Part shown: positions 16,061 through 24,506 of the stretch, in pieces
Position numbering within the stretch: position 1 is the first letter of the stretch
How the letters are laid out: each line of letters starts with the position of its first letter
Notes under the pieces: generated by a model
The model's database searches: none
Told to the model about the DNA's origin: nothing
What the model saw: the letters and a program-made list of their open reading frames with translations, nothing else
From: Bradyrhizobium campsiandrae
GTDB taxonomy: Bacteria > Pseudomonadota > Alphaproteobacteria > Rhizobiales > Xanthobacteraceae
Reading direction: 5' to 3'
Assembly (NCBI RefSeq): GCF_014529705.1
Contig: NZ_JAANIH010000020.1
Span: forward strand, 1-64,000
Length of the DNA stretch: 64,000 bases
Position numbers and translations under genes: made by a program

Positions 16061-16648
16061 TCACGGCTCGGGCCACGCACGCATCGCAATCTTGATCGTG
16101 TCATGCAACGCCCGGGTCGGAACGCCGCTTGCGGCCTGAACCGAAATGCCTTGGGAGACGGTGCCGAAGTAACGGGCCAGGGCGTCTACATCGGTCCGAG
16201 GCGGCAACTCGCGCTGTTGACGCGCGCGCTCGAGGCAACTGCGGATCATGCCGATCCCCGACTCGCGAACCTCGCAAAGGACTTTAGCGATGCGCCTCGA
16301 TTCCTCACTGCCCACCAACGCGCCCTGGACAAGAAGGCACCCCGCGGGCGTGGCGGGGCCACTCTGAAACGTTGCGAGAGCACGTAAGAAAGCCTCAAGC
16401 CCGTTTCTCGCGGAGGACTGCGTGAGGGAGGGAGCAGCAAAAGCTCCGAGGCGCGACTGGTAGCGCTCGAGGACCTTCAGGAAAAGCTCCTCCTTGCTGC
16501 CAAACACCGCGTAGAGACTCGGCTTATTGGCGCCGATAACCTCGACGAGGTCCATCATCGATGTCGCCTCGTAGCCCTTCGACCAGAAAAGCGTCAGGGC
16601 CTGATCGAGCGCGACATCCGGATCAAACTCTCTTGGTCTTCCGATCAC
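16061..16648 (-). CDS. TetR/AcrR-family transcriptional repressor
   Basis: The product has 195 residues, starting at GTG 16648 with IGRPREFD, the usual opening of this subfamily. The HTH is at about 27-46 (TSMMDLVEVIGANKPSLYAV), followed by FGSKEELFLKVLERY. The C-terminal ligand domain matches the TetR_C type seen in repressors of short-chain dehydrogenases. It is divergent from the SDR at 16761. The 112-base spacer contains two TTACCG-NN-CGGTAA-type palindromes, strongly suggesting that it represses both directions. Confidence 0.85.
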   Translation of the reverse strand: MIGRPREFDPDVALDQALTLFWSKGYEATSMMDLVEVIGANKPSLYAVFGSKEELFLKVLERYQSRLGAFAAPSLTQSSARNGLEAFLRALATFQSGPATPAGCLLVQGALVGSEESRRIAKVLCEVRESGIGMIRSCLERARQQRELPPRTDVDALARYFGTVSQGISVQAASGVPTRALHDTIKIAMRAWPEP

Positions 16649-16671
16649 ACGCGGATCTCACGAATATTTTT

Positions 16672-16685
16672 TTACCGATCGGTAA
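16672..16685. promoter_or_regulatory. TetR operator 1 (perfect 14-bp palindrome)
   Basis: TTACCGATCGGTAA is a perfect palindrome 24 bases from the tetR-type start. It would overlap the promoter of that gene, consistent with autorepression. Confidence 0.7.
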
Positions 16686-16724
16686 TTTAGGGCATTGACT
16701 CCCCGAAGTCCAGCGACGCATAAC

Positions 16725-16738
16725 TTACCGTACGGTAT
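16725..16738. promoter_or_regulatory. TetR operator 2 overlapping the SDR promoter
   Basis: TTACCGTACGGTAT is the same palindrome with one mismatched end base. A plausible SDR promoter is TTGACT at 16695-16700, with a -10-like CATAAC at 16719-16724. The operator would lie across the transcription start and block initiation. Confidence 0.7.
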
Positions 16739-16760
16739 AAAACGGATTTTGGAGACTGAG

Positions 16761-17510
16761 ATGGCGGGTAAGTTGACTGGCAAGGTGGCGCTCGTAACGG
16801 GCGGAAGCTCCGGCATTGGCCTAGCGGCCGCGAAGCGGTTTGCCGCTGAAGGCGCAAGCGTCTACATCACGGGCCGCAACCAGCCTGCGCTGGATGCGGC
16901 CGTGGCCGCGATCGGCGGCAACGTCTTTGCGGTGCGGGCCGATTCATCGGTGCCGGCCGATCTCGACAAGGTCTACGCGGCGATCAGGTCCCGGAGCGGA
17001 AAACTCGACGTCCTGTTCGCCAACGCCGGCGTCGCCGCCTTCGTGCCGCTCGGCATGATCAACGCGGAGCATTACGACGGCATCGTCAATACTAACCTGA
17101 AAGGCGTTCTCTTCACTGTACAGCAAGCCCTGCCGGTTCTGTCCGATGGCGCTTCGGTGATCCTGATGTCTTCGACGGCGGGCTTCAAGGGCATGCCTGC
17201 GTTCAGCGTCTACAGCGCGACCAAGGCTGCAGTCCGCCAGCTGGCCCGCAGCTGGCTGCTCGACCTCAAGGACAGAAAGATTCGCGTCAACGTGGTGAGC
17301 CCCGGGATGGTCGACACGCCGGCGATCGCCGGTCTGGTCGGCGAGGCCAATGCGGCCGGCACGAAGGCGCATGTGAGTTCGCAGGTCCCGCTCGGGCGTA
17401 TTGCGCGCCCGGAAGACGTGGCCGCGGCCGCTCTGTTCCTTGCCTCGGACGATGCCGCCTACATCAACGGTGCGGACATCCCCGTCGATGGCGGCGCAGG
17501 CCAGATCTGA
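16761..17510 (+). CDS. Short-chain dehydrogenase/reductase (SDR)
   Basis: ATG 16761 follows GGAG by seven bases; the frame also extends upstream across the operator, but that is not coding. The 249-residue classical SDR has TGGSSGIGLA for NAD(P) binding, NAG at about 90, the catalytic Ser in LMSSTAG and YSATK for the Tyr/Lys pair, and ends with NGADIPVDGGAGQ. It reduces a carbonyl or oxidises an alcohol; the substrate is unknown. SDRs paired with TetR regulators and an aldo/keto reductase, as here, are often electrophile- or quinone-response enzymes. Confidence 0.9.
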   Translation: MAGKLTGKVALVTGGSSGIGLAAAKRFAAEGASVYITGRNQPALDAAVAAIGGNVFAVRADSSVPADLDKVYAAIRSRSGKLDVLFANAGVAAFVPLGMINAEHYDGIVNTNLKGVLFTVQQALPVLSDGASVILMSSTAGFKGMPAFSVYSATKAAVRQLARSWLLDLKDRKIRVNVVSPGMVDTPAIAGLVGEANAAGTKAHVSSQVPLGRIARPEDVAAAALFLASDDAAYINGADIPVDGGAGQI

Positions 17511-17705
17511 TCACTCGCCGAACGTCCTATCGGCTTTGCCGGACGGGCGCATGTCCCCGTCCGGCGTCACGAGGGTGCCGTCTTCCGCGCGAAGGCGACC
17601 CCAAATCGCCCTCGGGAGCCGCCGGCACCACGAAAGTCAATTCGCAATCGGTTCGCGAGGAAGAGCGCTGGGCTGATTCCCGCGCAAACGAAAAGGAGAC
17701 AGGCG

Positions 17706-18752
17706 ATGCGTTACAGGGTTTTCGGGGAGCGTTCGGGTCTACGCGTATCCGAATTGGTGCTGGGCACCGGGAGCTTCGGAACCGGTTGGGGGCACGGCGC
17801 GGACGGGGCAGAGTCGAAGCGCATCTTCGATGCCTACGCCGAGGCCGGCGGCAACTTCATCGATACCGCCAATGGCTATCAGTTCGGGCAGTCGGAGGAG
17901 ATTCTCGGCGACCTGCTGGCCGGACAGCGGGACGACTTCGTTCTTGCGACCAAGTTCACGATGCGAGCCAAGCCCGATGACGGCATCCTTGTGACCGGCA
18001 ACAGTCGCAAGGCCATGGTCGCCTCGGCCGAAGCCAGCCTGAAGCGTCTCAAAACCGATCGCATCGATCTTTTGTGGGCGCATGCGTCGGACGGGGTTAC
18101 ACCCGTCGAGGAAGTCGTGCGCGGTTTCGACGATCTCGTCCGCGCCGGCAAAATTCTCTACGGCGGCCTGTCGGATTTTCCGGCGTGGCGCGTGGCGCGT
18201 GCCGCGACGATTGCCGAACTCCGCGGAGCAGCGCCCATCGTGGGCATCCAGGTCGAGCACAGCCTCGTCGAGCGGACGACCGAGCAGGAGCTTCTTCCGG
18301 CAGGGCATGCACTGGGTCTTGGCATCGTCGCATGGTCACCGCTGGGCGGCGGCATGCTGACCGGCAAGTATCGCAGCGGCGAGAGTGGCCGCCGCGAGGG
18401 CTTCGGCGGACGCGTGTTCCAGCCGGAGGACTCGCAACAGCGCACGGCGATCCTCGACGAGGTCATCGCGGTCGGCAAGGAACTGAGCGTGACCCCCGGC
18501 GAGGTTGCGATCGCGTGGGTCGCCACCAAGGGTTCGCTTCCGATCATTGGGCCGCGCACGCTAACCCAGATTCGGGAGAACCTGCGTGCGACCGAAGTGA
18601 AGCTCGCACCCGACCAAATCTCGCGACTCGATGCTGTGAGTGCCATTCCGCCCGTCTTTCCGTATCGCATGCTCGACAACCCGGAGACGCGGCAGCTCTT
18701 CACCGGTGGAAAGTACGACCGCCTGATCGCACCGCTCCGGCCCGCACCTTGA
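17706..18752 (+). CDS. Aldo/keto reductase
   Basis: A GGAGACAGGCG ribosome site precedes ATG 17706. The 348-residue protein is a (beta/alpha)8 AKR of the oxidoreductase/voltage-channel-beta-like type. The catalytic tetrad is visible as NFIDTANGYQFG (Asp, Tyr), LATKFTM (Lys) and LLWAHASD (His). The C-terminal NADPH-binding region IIGPRTLTQIRENL is intact. It lies 195 bases after the SDR, in the same direction, and could be co-transcribed under the TetR repressor. Confidence 0.85.
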   Translation: MRYRVFGERSGLRVSELVLGTGSFGTGWGHGADGAESKRIFDAYAEAGGNFIDTANGYQFGQSEEILGDLLAGQRDDFVLATKFTMRAKPDDGILVTGNSRKAMVASAEASLKRLKTDRIDLLWAHASDGVTPVEEVVRGFDDLVRAGKILYGGLSDFPAWRVARAATIAELRGAAPIVGIQVEHSLVERTTEQELLPAGHALGLGIVAWSPLGGGMLTGKYRSGESGRREGFGGRVFQPEDSQQRTAILDEVIAVGKELSVTPGEVAIAWVATKGSLPIIGPRTLTQIRENLRATEVKLAPDQISRLDAVSAIPPVFPYRMLDNPETRQLFTGGKYDRLIAPLRPAP

Positions 18753-18938
18753 GAAATTCCGTCCAGGGACGGTCACCTTTTCTCGCGTACGGACACCGCC
18801 GCCCGCGAGAAAAGCCGCCGCGCCGAAAGCCCAGACATCCCCCGATCGTGAAGAGCCACCTCGCAATGACCTGGTTGCCGATTGGCTCGAGTTTGCCGCG
18901 CGATATCTCGACACTTCGGCTTAGGCCGTGCTCCTCCA

Positions 18939-19973
18939 TCAAACCGATACGACATCCCCAGTTTCCGCCGCGCGTTTGACTGCGTCGATCACCCCGAGGG
19001 TTTTGAGCCCTTCGCGCCCGCTCACCACGGGCTCGGCCGTGCCGCGGATAACCCCACAGAAATTGGCGATCTGCAGGCCGAGCGGGTCTTCCTTCTCGTA
19101 GCTCAGCCTCTCGCGCTCAAGCGGCACCCACCAGCTAGCGTTGCTCGGGTGATTCCAGAGATCGAGTTGCGGAATAGCCAGCGATGCCCTCGTGCCGCCG
19201 ATTTGGTAACATGCCTCCTGCGTATGACTGTAAACAGGATTCTCACCAGCCGTGAATTCCCAACTCCAGGGCGACTGGATGGTATCGGAGACATTGACCG
19301 TTCCGAGCGCGCCCGAGGCGAAGCGCAGGATGATCACCGCGGTTTCTTCAACCGCATGCCCCCGCAGCCGATTGGACTGGGCAGCCTGTACGGACACGAT
19401 ATCCCCACACAGGTACCGCAGCAGATCGACATCGTGAATGAGATTCAGGAAGACAGGTCCCGCTCCTTTTTCGCGGCGCCAGGCCACGTCGAAATAATCA
19501 TCCGGCTTGATCAGCCAGAACATGCCATGCACCGACACGATCTGACCGAGCCGGCCGCTCTCGATCTCCGCCTTGGCGCGCTGGATCATCGGATTGTGGC
19601 GGCGATGATGGCCGGTGAGCAGCGGCACGCCAACCCGCTCGGAGGCTTCGACCAGGGCCTGCGTAGCAATGACGTCATCTGCCAGCGGCTTCTCGATCAG
19701 CGCCGGGATGCGAGCTGCGATGCAGTCCAAGCCGTTGGCCACGTGCATCTGGTTGGGGGTGGCGACAATCACCCCTTCCGGCCGGTTTTCGGTGAGCATG
19801 TCCTGAAAGGACGGAAACCAGTCCACTTTCAGCGAAGCCGCCAACTCTCGCGCCGCCGGTGCCGGATCGACGATCGACGACAGCATCGCCTCCGGCCGCG
19901 CGAGAATGTGCTCGATGTGTCGCTTGCCGATGAGACCCGCTCCCATCACCGACAGACGAACTGGTGAACTCAT
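18939..19973 (-). CDS. Gfo/Idh/MocA-family oxidoreductase
   Basis: This 344-residue NAD(P)-dependent dehydrogenase starts with the Rossmann motif LSVMGAGLIGKRHIEHI. It has the family motif ALIEKPLADD with the catalytic lysine, and a C-terminal substrate domain containing NLIHDVDLLRYL, where Asp/His typically complete the site. Members oxidise polyols and sugar-like rings such as inositol. In this cluster a cyclohexane polyol acid (quinate or shikimate relative) would be a fitting substrate, but that is inferred from neighbours. The aroQ gene lies six bases upstream, on the same strand. Confidence 0.8.
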   Translation of the reverse strand: MSSPVRLSVMGAGLIGKRHIEHILARPEAMLSSIVDPAPAARELAASLKVDWFPSFQDMLTENRPEGVIVATPNQMHVANGLDCIAARIPALIEKPLADDVIATQALVEASERVGVPLLTGHHRRHNPMIQRAKAEIESGRLGQIVSVHGMFWLIKPDDYFDVAWRREKGAGPVFLNLIHDVDLLRYLCGDIVSVQAAQSNRLRGHAVEETAVIILRFASGALGTVNVSDTIQSPWSWEFTAGENPVYSHTQEACYQIGGTRASLAIPQLDLWNHPSNASWWVPLERERLSYEKEDPLGLQIANFCGVIRGTAEPVVSGREGLKTLGVIDAVKRAAETGDVVSV

Positions 19974-19979
19974 ACGATG

Positions 19980-20429
19980 CTATCCCTTCGCCTCATCAAG
20001 CAGCTTGGCCACACGGCGCAAGCCGAGCATATACCCCTGGGTGCCAAAGCCTGCGATGACCCCATCAGCCCGTTTGGAGACAAACGAGTGGTGGCGGAAT
20101 TCCTCGCGCTTGTGCACGTTGGAAATATGCACCTCGATCACTGTCCCCTCGAACGTGTTGAGCGCATCCAGGATTGCGACTGACGTATGGGTGAAAGCCG
20201 CGGGATTCATCACGATCCCGGCAGCCGTCTCGCGCGCCTCGTGGATCCAGTCGATCAGCTCGTATTCCCGGTTGGATTGATGGAAGCGAAGCTCCAGGCC
20301 AAGCTCTTCAGCCAGCGCCCGGCAATCCCGCTCCACGTCCGCAAGCGTTTCGTGGCCATAGATGTGGGGCTGGCGCTTGCCGAGCAGGTTTAGATTTGGC
20401 CCGTTGAGGACGTAGACAAGGCGACTCAT
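19980..20429 (-). CDS. aroQ: Type II 3-dehydroquinate dehydratase
   Basis: At 149 residues this is the standard length for type II dehydroquinase. Active-site motifs are NGPNLNLLGKRQP with Tyr24 in PHIYG, FHQSNREYELIDWI, NPAAFTHTS and EVHISNVHKREEFRHHSF. The enzyme interconverts 3-dehydroquinate and 3-dehydroshikimate. Its place in a transporter and catabolic gene run, together with a second copy at 33366-33860, suggests a degradative role (like qutE) rather than aromatic amino-acid synthesis. Confidence 0.92.
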   Translation of the reverse strand: MSRLVYVLNGPNLNLLGKRQPHIYGHETLADVERDCRALAEELGLELRFHQSNREYELIDWIHEARETAAGIVMNPAAFTHTSVAILDALNTFEGTVIEVHISNVHKREEFRHHSFVSKRADGVIAGFGTQGYMLGLRRVAKLLDEAKG

Positions 20430-20443
20430 GAGAATAACTCCGT

Positions 20444-21190
20444 TCAGTGATGGGCGAGGATTTCGCCGAGGAACTGCCTGGTTCGGGCGTGTTTTGGATT
20501 GCGGAAGAAAGCCTCGGGCGCGCCTTCTTCGATGATCTGCCCTTCAGCCATGAAGATGACGCGGTCGGCGACCTGGCGAGCAAAACCCATCTCGTGGGTG
20601 ACGCAGATCATGGTCATGCCGTCGTTGGCGAGGCCGATCATCGTGTCGAGCACCTCCTTGACCATTTCAGGATCGAGCGCCGAGGTCGGTTCGTCGAACA
20701 GCATCACCTTGGGCTGCATGCAGAGCGCGCGTGCAATCGCCACGCGCTGTTGCTGGCCTCCCGACAGCTGAGCCGGATATTTGTCAGCCTGGTCGCCGAT
20801 ACGCACGCGCTCGAGATATTTTCGCGCGGTCGCTTCCGCCTCGGCCTTGCCGATGCGGCGCGCGCGAATGGGCGCGAGCATGCAGTTCTGCAGGACCGTC
20901 ATATGCGGAAAGAGATTGAAGCTCTGAAAGACCATGCCGACGTCCTGACGGACGACATCGATGGCCTTGATGCTGTCGTCAAGCCGGTGACCGTTCACCA
21001 CGATGCTGCCCTGCTGGATCGGCTCCAGGCGATTGATACAGCGGATCAGCGTCGACTTGCCTGAACCGGACGGACCGCAGAGCACGATCTTCTCGCCCTT
21101 GCGCACGGTGAGATCGACGTCGCGGAGAGCCTGGTACCCGCCATACCATTTCTGCACGCCCTTCATTTCGATCAGGATCTGGTCCTGCAT
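20444..21190 (-). CDS. Polar-amino-acid-type ABC transporter ATP-binding protein
   Basis: This 248-residue ATPase has Walker A GPSGSGKST (39-47), the Q-loop in VFQSFNLFPHMT, signature LSGGQQQR (142-149), Walker B VMLFDE (162-167) and the switch histidine in CVTHEMGF. It is closest in style to GlnQ/HisP proteins. It belongs with the binding protein at 21252 and the permeases at 22131 and 22799. Given the flanking aroQ and aroE genes, the imported solute may be a hydroxylated ring acid rather than an amino acid. Confidence 0.9.
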   Translation of the reverse strand: MQDQILIEMKGVQKWYGGYQALRDVDLTVRKGEKIVLCGPSGSGKSTLIRCINRLEPIQQGSIVVNGHRLDDSIKAIDVVRQDVGMVFQSFNLFPHMTVLQNCMLAPIRARRIGKAEAEATARKYLERVRIGDQADKYPAQLSGGQQQRVAIARALCMQPKVMLFDEPTSALDPEMVKEVLDTMIGLANDGMTMICVTHEMGFARQVADRVIFMAEGQIIEEGAPEAFFRNPKHARTRQFLGEILAHH

Positions 21191-21251
21191 GGATTCGGCT
21201 CCCCTATCGAACGGCGGCCAACGCGCGCACCGTGTCGGCCGCTCGCCGTGG

Positions 21252-22079
21252 TCATTGAACTGTGAACGGAACGCCGGGGACCGAGTCCGGGAAGATCGGC
21301 ACCGGCGCCTTCATCCACTTGGCGTAGAAGCTGGCCAGCTTGCCGTTCGACTTGATCTGGTCGATGAACGCGTTGGCGGTCTCGTTCCACTCCTTGTCGC
21401 CGAGGCGGGTGCAGGCCCCGTTGTACAGCGCAGTGAAGTGAAGCTTGGGCTCGAACCCAAGTTCGGGCTTCGCGGCGTTCAGACGCTGTGGATAGAAGCT
21501 GTTTGCGCCGACGGCCTGCACTTGACCCGAGAGCAGCGCCTGGATCGTGGCCGCATCATCATCAAACCTGCGGATCTCGGTGCCCGCCGGAGCATTGTTG
21601 GTGACCTGGGTGTCCTGCGTCGAGGACCGGGGAACGCCGATGACGTACTTGCCCATGTCGGCATTGCTGTTGATCGCCGTTGCCTGTGCCGCGACAAGCG
21701 TAATCTCGTTGGCGACATACGGCTTGGAATACTGCACCGCCTTTGCGCGCTCGGGCAGCATGGCCATGGTTGCGAACAGAATGTCGACGCGGCCCGTGGT
21801 CAGCGCCGGAATACGATTGGCGACCGCCAGCGGCACGAACTCGGCCTTCACGCCGAGATAGTCGGCGAAGGCGCGGCCCATGTCGGCGTCGATGCCATCC
21901 TGCTTTCCCGAGCTGTCGACATAGCCCCAGGGAGGATTGTCGCCCTGAATGCCGATGACGACGACGCCCTTCTTCTTGACGTCGTCCAACGTGCCGGCCT
22001 GCGATTTGCCTGCAGAGGCGAAAGCCGCCAATGCCAGCAGCGCGACCCCGAACTGGCGACGATTACGTGAAAACAACAT
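21252..22079 (-). CDS. ABC transporter periplasmic solute-binding protein (family 3)
   Basis: This 275-residue protein has a signal peptide ending near SAGKSQAG. It has a SBP_bac_3 fold: VVVIGIQGDNPPWGYVD, GIDADMGRAFADYLGVK, VDILFATMAMLPERAKAVQYSKPY and YNGACTRLGD. The usual ligand-binding Arg near the first lobe appears in the PERAKAV stretch. It feeds the two permeases and ATPase around it. The ligand is unknown; genomic context suggests a shikimate-like acid. Confidence 0.85.
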   Translation of the reverse strand: MLFSRNRRQFGVALLALAAFASAGKSQAGTLDDVKKKGVVVIGIQGDNPPWGYVDSSGKQDGIDADMGRAFADYLGVKAEFVPLAVANRIPALTTGRVDILFATMAMLPERAKAVQYSKPYVANEITLVAAQATAINSNADMGKYVIGVPRSSTQDTQVTNNAPAGTEIRRFDDDAATIQALLSGQVQAVGANSFYPQRLNAAKPELGFEPKLHFTALYNGACTRLGDKEWNETANAFIDQIKSNGKLASFYAKWMKAPVPIFPDSVPGVPFTVQ

Positions 22080-22130
22080 GAGTATCTCCTCCTGGTGATG
22101 GCTGTTTGTGATTGGGTAGGCGTGCCGTTC

Positions 22131-22787
22131 CTACCTTTGACTGGCCAGGGCGAGCCTGGCCTCCATCCGGCTGCCCCACCACGACAGTGGCCAACAGAGG
22201 ATGAAATACATCGCGCCGACCACGCCGAAGACGAGCAACGGCTGAAAGGTCTGGTTCGATACGATTTGACCGGCGCGGGCGAGCTCGATGAAACCGACGA
22301 TCGCGGCGAGCGAGGTGCCCTTGATGAGCTGCACGAGATAGCCGATGGTCGCGGGCAGCGAGATGCGGATTGCCTGCGGCAGCACGATGTCGCGCATGCG
22401 GGAGGAATAGTGCAGTCCAAGCGCCATCGCCGCCTCGGTCTGGCCACGCGGCACGGCCTGGATCGCGCCGCGCCAGATCTCACCCAGGAAAGCGGAGGCA
22501 TTCACGGTGAAGCCGATCGCCACCGCGACGAAGGCATCGAGCTTCAGCCCGGTGAGCGCCAAGCCGTAATACACGACGAAAAGCTGCAGCAACAGCGGCG
22601 TGCCCTGGAATATGCCGATGTAGATGCGGGTGATCCATTCCACGCCCTTGTGACCACAGGTGCGCAGCAACGCGACGGCCAGCCCCGCCGTAAAGCCGCC
22701 CGCGAATGCGACCAGCGTCAGCAGCACCGTCCATTGCAGCCCACGCAGCAGGAAGCCGAACTCGGCAAGACCAAAATGCGGTGTCAT
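22131..22787 (-). CDS. Polar-amino-acid-type ABC permease 1
   Basis: The 218-residue membrane protein is of the HisM/GlnP type. It has the TIGR01726-like core (TFTAGLAVALLRTCGHKGVE, then IFQGTPLLLQLFVVYYGL) and the EAA-type loop EAAMALGLHYSSRMRDIVLP that docks on the ATPase. About five membrane helices are predicted. It should heterodimerise with the product of 22799-23467. Confidence 0.88.
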   Translation of the reverse strand: MTPHFGLAEFGFLLRGLQWTVLLTLVAFAGGFTAGLAVALLRTCGHKGVEWITRIYIGIFQGTPLLLQLFVVYYGLALTGLKLDAFVAVAIGFTVNASAFLGEIWRGAIQAVPRGQTEAAMALGLHYSSRMRDIVLPQAIRISLPATIGYLVQLIKGTSLAAIVGFIELARAGQIVSNQTFQPLLVFGVVGAMYFILCWPLSWWGSRMEARLALASQR

Positions 22788-22798
22788 TGATCTCCCCC

Positions 22799-23467
22799 TC
22801 AGCGTGTCGGATAAGAGAAGAAGCGGTGGGAGATGACCGCAAAGCCCAGCATCAGCAGCCAGGAGATCGCGAGGTAGAGGAAGGTGACGGAGAAATAGAC
22901 CTCGAAGCTGCGGAACGTGTCGCTTTCGATGCGCTGGGCAACCGACGTCAATTCATAGGCCGACACCGCCGAACAGATCGACGAGGTCAGCGTCAGCATG
23001 ATGAACTGACCCGTGAGCGAGGGGTAGATGGCGCGAAGCGCGGGCTTGAGCACGATGAACCGGAACACCTGCCCTTTGTGCAGCCCGAGCGCGTAGCCCG
23101 CCTCTATTTGCCCTTTATGAATGGACTGTACCCCGCCGCGCATGATCTCGATGGCGTAGGCGCCGCCGTTGACGCCGAGCGCGATGATGGCGGTGGCGGT
23201 CGGATTGAGCTTCAACCCGACGAGCGGCAGCGCGAAGAACAGAAAGAAGATCTGCACCAGGAAGGGCGTGTTGCGCACGATCTCGACGAAGCCGATCACG
23301 ATGGCGCGCAGCCAGGCCGCCGTCGAATCGCGCGCCGCGACGCCGCCGACACCGATCACCATCGCAAGCGTCATGCCGGCAAGCGCCAGGCCCAATGTCC
23401 CCACGCACCCCCACAGCAGTGCGGGCATCGCATGCCAAACCACCGAGAAATCGAGCGTATAGCCCAT
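22799..23467 (-). CDS. Polar-amino-acid-type ABC permease 2
   Basis: This 222-residue partner permease has the conserved VEIVRNTPFLVQIFFLFFAL segment. Its coupling loop is EAGYALGLHKGQVFRFIVLK, and about five helices are predicted. The gene lies 11 bases upstream of permease 1, so the two are translated together. The REP-like element at 23514-23632 separates it from the aroE-type gene upstream, so mRNA levels may differ across that point. Confidence 0.88.
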   Translation of the reverse strand: MGYTLDFSVVWHAMPALLWGCVGTLGLALAGMTLAMVIGVGGVAARDSTAAWLRAIVIGFVEIVRNTPFLVQIFFLFFALPLVGLKLNPTATAIIALGVNGGAYAIEIMRGGVQSIHKGQIEAGYALGLHKGQVFRFIVLKPALRAIYPSLTGQFIMLTLTSSICSAVSAYELTSVAQRIESDTFRSFEVYFSVTFLYLAISWLLMLGFAVISHRFFSYPTR

Positions 23468-23513
23468 CTTGCGTTTCCTTTTGGGCGTTGTGCGTGCCGC
23501 TCGCCCATCGGCC

Positions 23514-23632
23514 TAAAGCGCGATGAGAATCCTCATCGCGCTTTAGATTATTGTTTGAGCATGATCTCCGCGCAAACGCGTTCCGCGTTTGTCGCGAGGG
23601 AAAACCGCTTCGCACTTTTCCGGATCATGCTT
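23514..23632. repeat. REP-like intergenic element with strong stem-loops
   Basis: 23514-23545 is a hairpin with perfect 14-base arms (TAAAGCGCGATGAG and its complement) and a four-base loop. It is followed by a longer imperfect palindrome bounded by GAGCATGATC and GATCATGC, with CGCAAACGCG/CGCGTTTG inside. I recall this sequence type as a high-copy intergenic repeat in Bradyrhizobiaceae. Here it sits inside the operon and ends four bases from the aroE-type stop. It could act as an mRNA-processing or attenuating structure. Confidence 0.7.
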
Positions 23633-23636
23633 AGTG

Positions 23637-24500
23637 TCACCCTCCCAGGGAGGCAAAAGTGGCGAAGAATACGTCTGGATCAGGTGAGATGCCAGTGAAC
23701 AGGCGGAATGCTTCGGTGCCCTGGAAGATCGCCATACCGCCGCCATCGACGGTGCGGCAGCCCAGGGCACGCGCCGCGCGCAGCAGTGCGGTTTCCAGCG
23801 GGAAATAGACGATCTCGGCGACCCACAGATCGGGACGCAGCAGGGCCGCGGGCAGCGGCGTGCCCGGATATTTGTCCATGCCGATCGGCGTCGCGTTGAC
23901 AATTCCGTCCGCGGCAGCGACGGCCGCCGCGACATCCCCGCCGACCTTCAACCGCACGTCTTCAAATCGGGGGGACAAGCCGTCGACGACACTCTGCGCC
24001 TTGGTGACGTCGACGTCGACAATGGTCAATTCCTGCACGCCGAGCTTCAGAAGCGCGAAAGCAACCGCCGAACCCGCGCCGCCCGCGCCGAATTGGACCA
24101 CACGACCAAGCGCTGCGCCCTGCATGTTGCGGCGAAAGTTCTCGGCGAAGCCGAACCAGTCGGTGTTATGGCCGGTCATATGGCCGTTCCTGATGACCAC
24201 GGTGTTCACGGCACCAAGCGCTTCCGCGTCGGGCGAAAGCTCATCCAGGAGTGGAATGATTGCCTGCTTGCAGGGATGGGTCACGTTCAATCCGTCAAAG
24301 CCCATCCGCTGTGCCGCCGCCAGCAATTCCGGTAGCGCTTCGACACCGAGTTTCAACTCGGTCAGGTCGATCTTCTTGTAGAGATAGCGGATGCCCGCGG
24401 CGTCGGCGGCCGCTTCGTGCATGGGCGGAGTGCGTGACGCAGCGATGCCGCTGCCGATCAGACCGACGAGAAAGCTGGGCTTCTGATGCATGGCCGGCAT
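23637..24500 (-). CDS. Shikimate/quinate dehydrogenase, probably NAD-dependent
   Basis: This 287-residue AroE/YdiB-family enzyme has substrate residues in ASRTPPMHE and the catalytic lysine K78 (LNVTHPCKQ) with D114 (HNTDWFGF). The dinucleotide motif is FGAGGAGSAV. The second strand of the Rossmann fold ends in IVDVDVTKAQ, so an Asp sits where NADP-dependent AroE has Arg (NRT). This favours NAD and a catabolic quinate/shikimate dehydrogenase role. Late motif GMDKYPGTPLP also fits that subgroup. ATG codons at 24500 and 24491 are both possible starts. It lies six bases after the second dehydrogenase gene. Confidence 0.85.
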   Translation of the reverse strand: MPAMHQKPSFLVGLIGSGIAASRTPPMHEAAADAAGIRYLYKKIDLTELKLGVEALPELLAAAQRMGFDGLNVTHPCKQAIIPLLDELSPDAEALGAVNTVVIRNGHMTGHNTDWFGFAENFRRNMQGAALGRVVQFGAGGAGSAVAFALLKLGVQELTIVDVDVTKAQSVVDGLSPRFEDVRLKVGGDVAAAVAAADGIVNATPIGMDKYPGTPLPAALLRPDLWVAEIVYFPLETALLRAARALGCRTVDGGGMAIFQGTEAFRLFTGISPDPDVFFATFASLGG

Positions 24501-24506
24501 CGCCCG

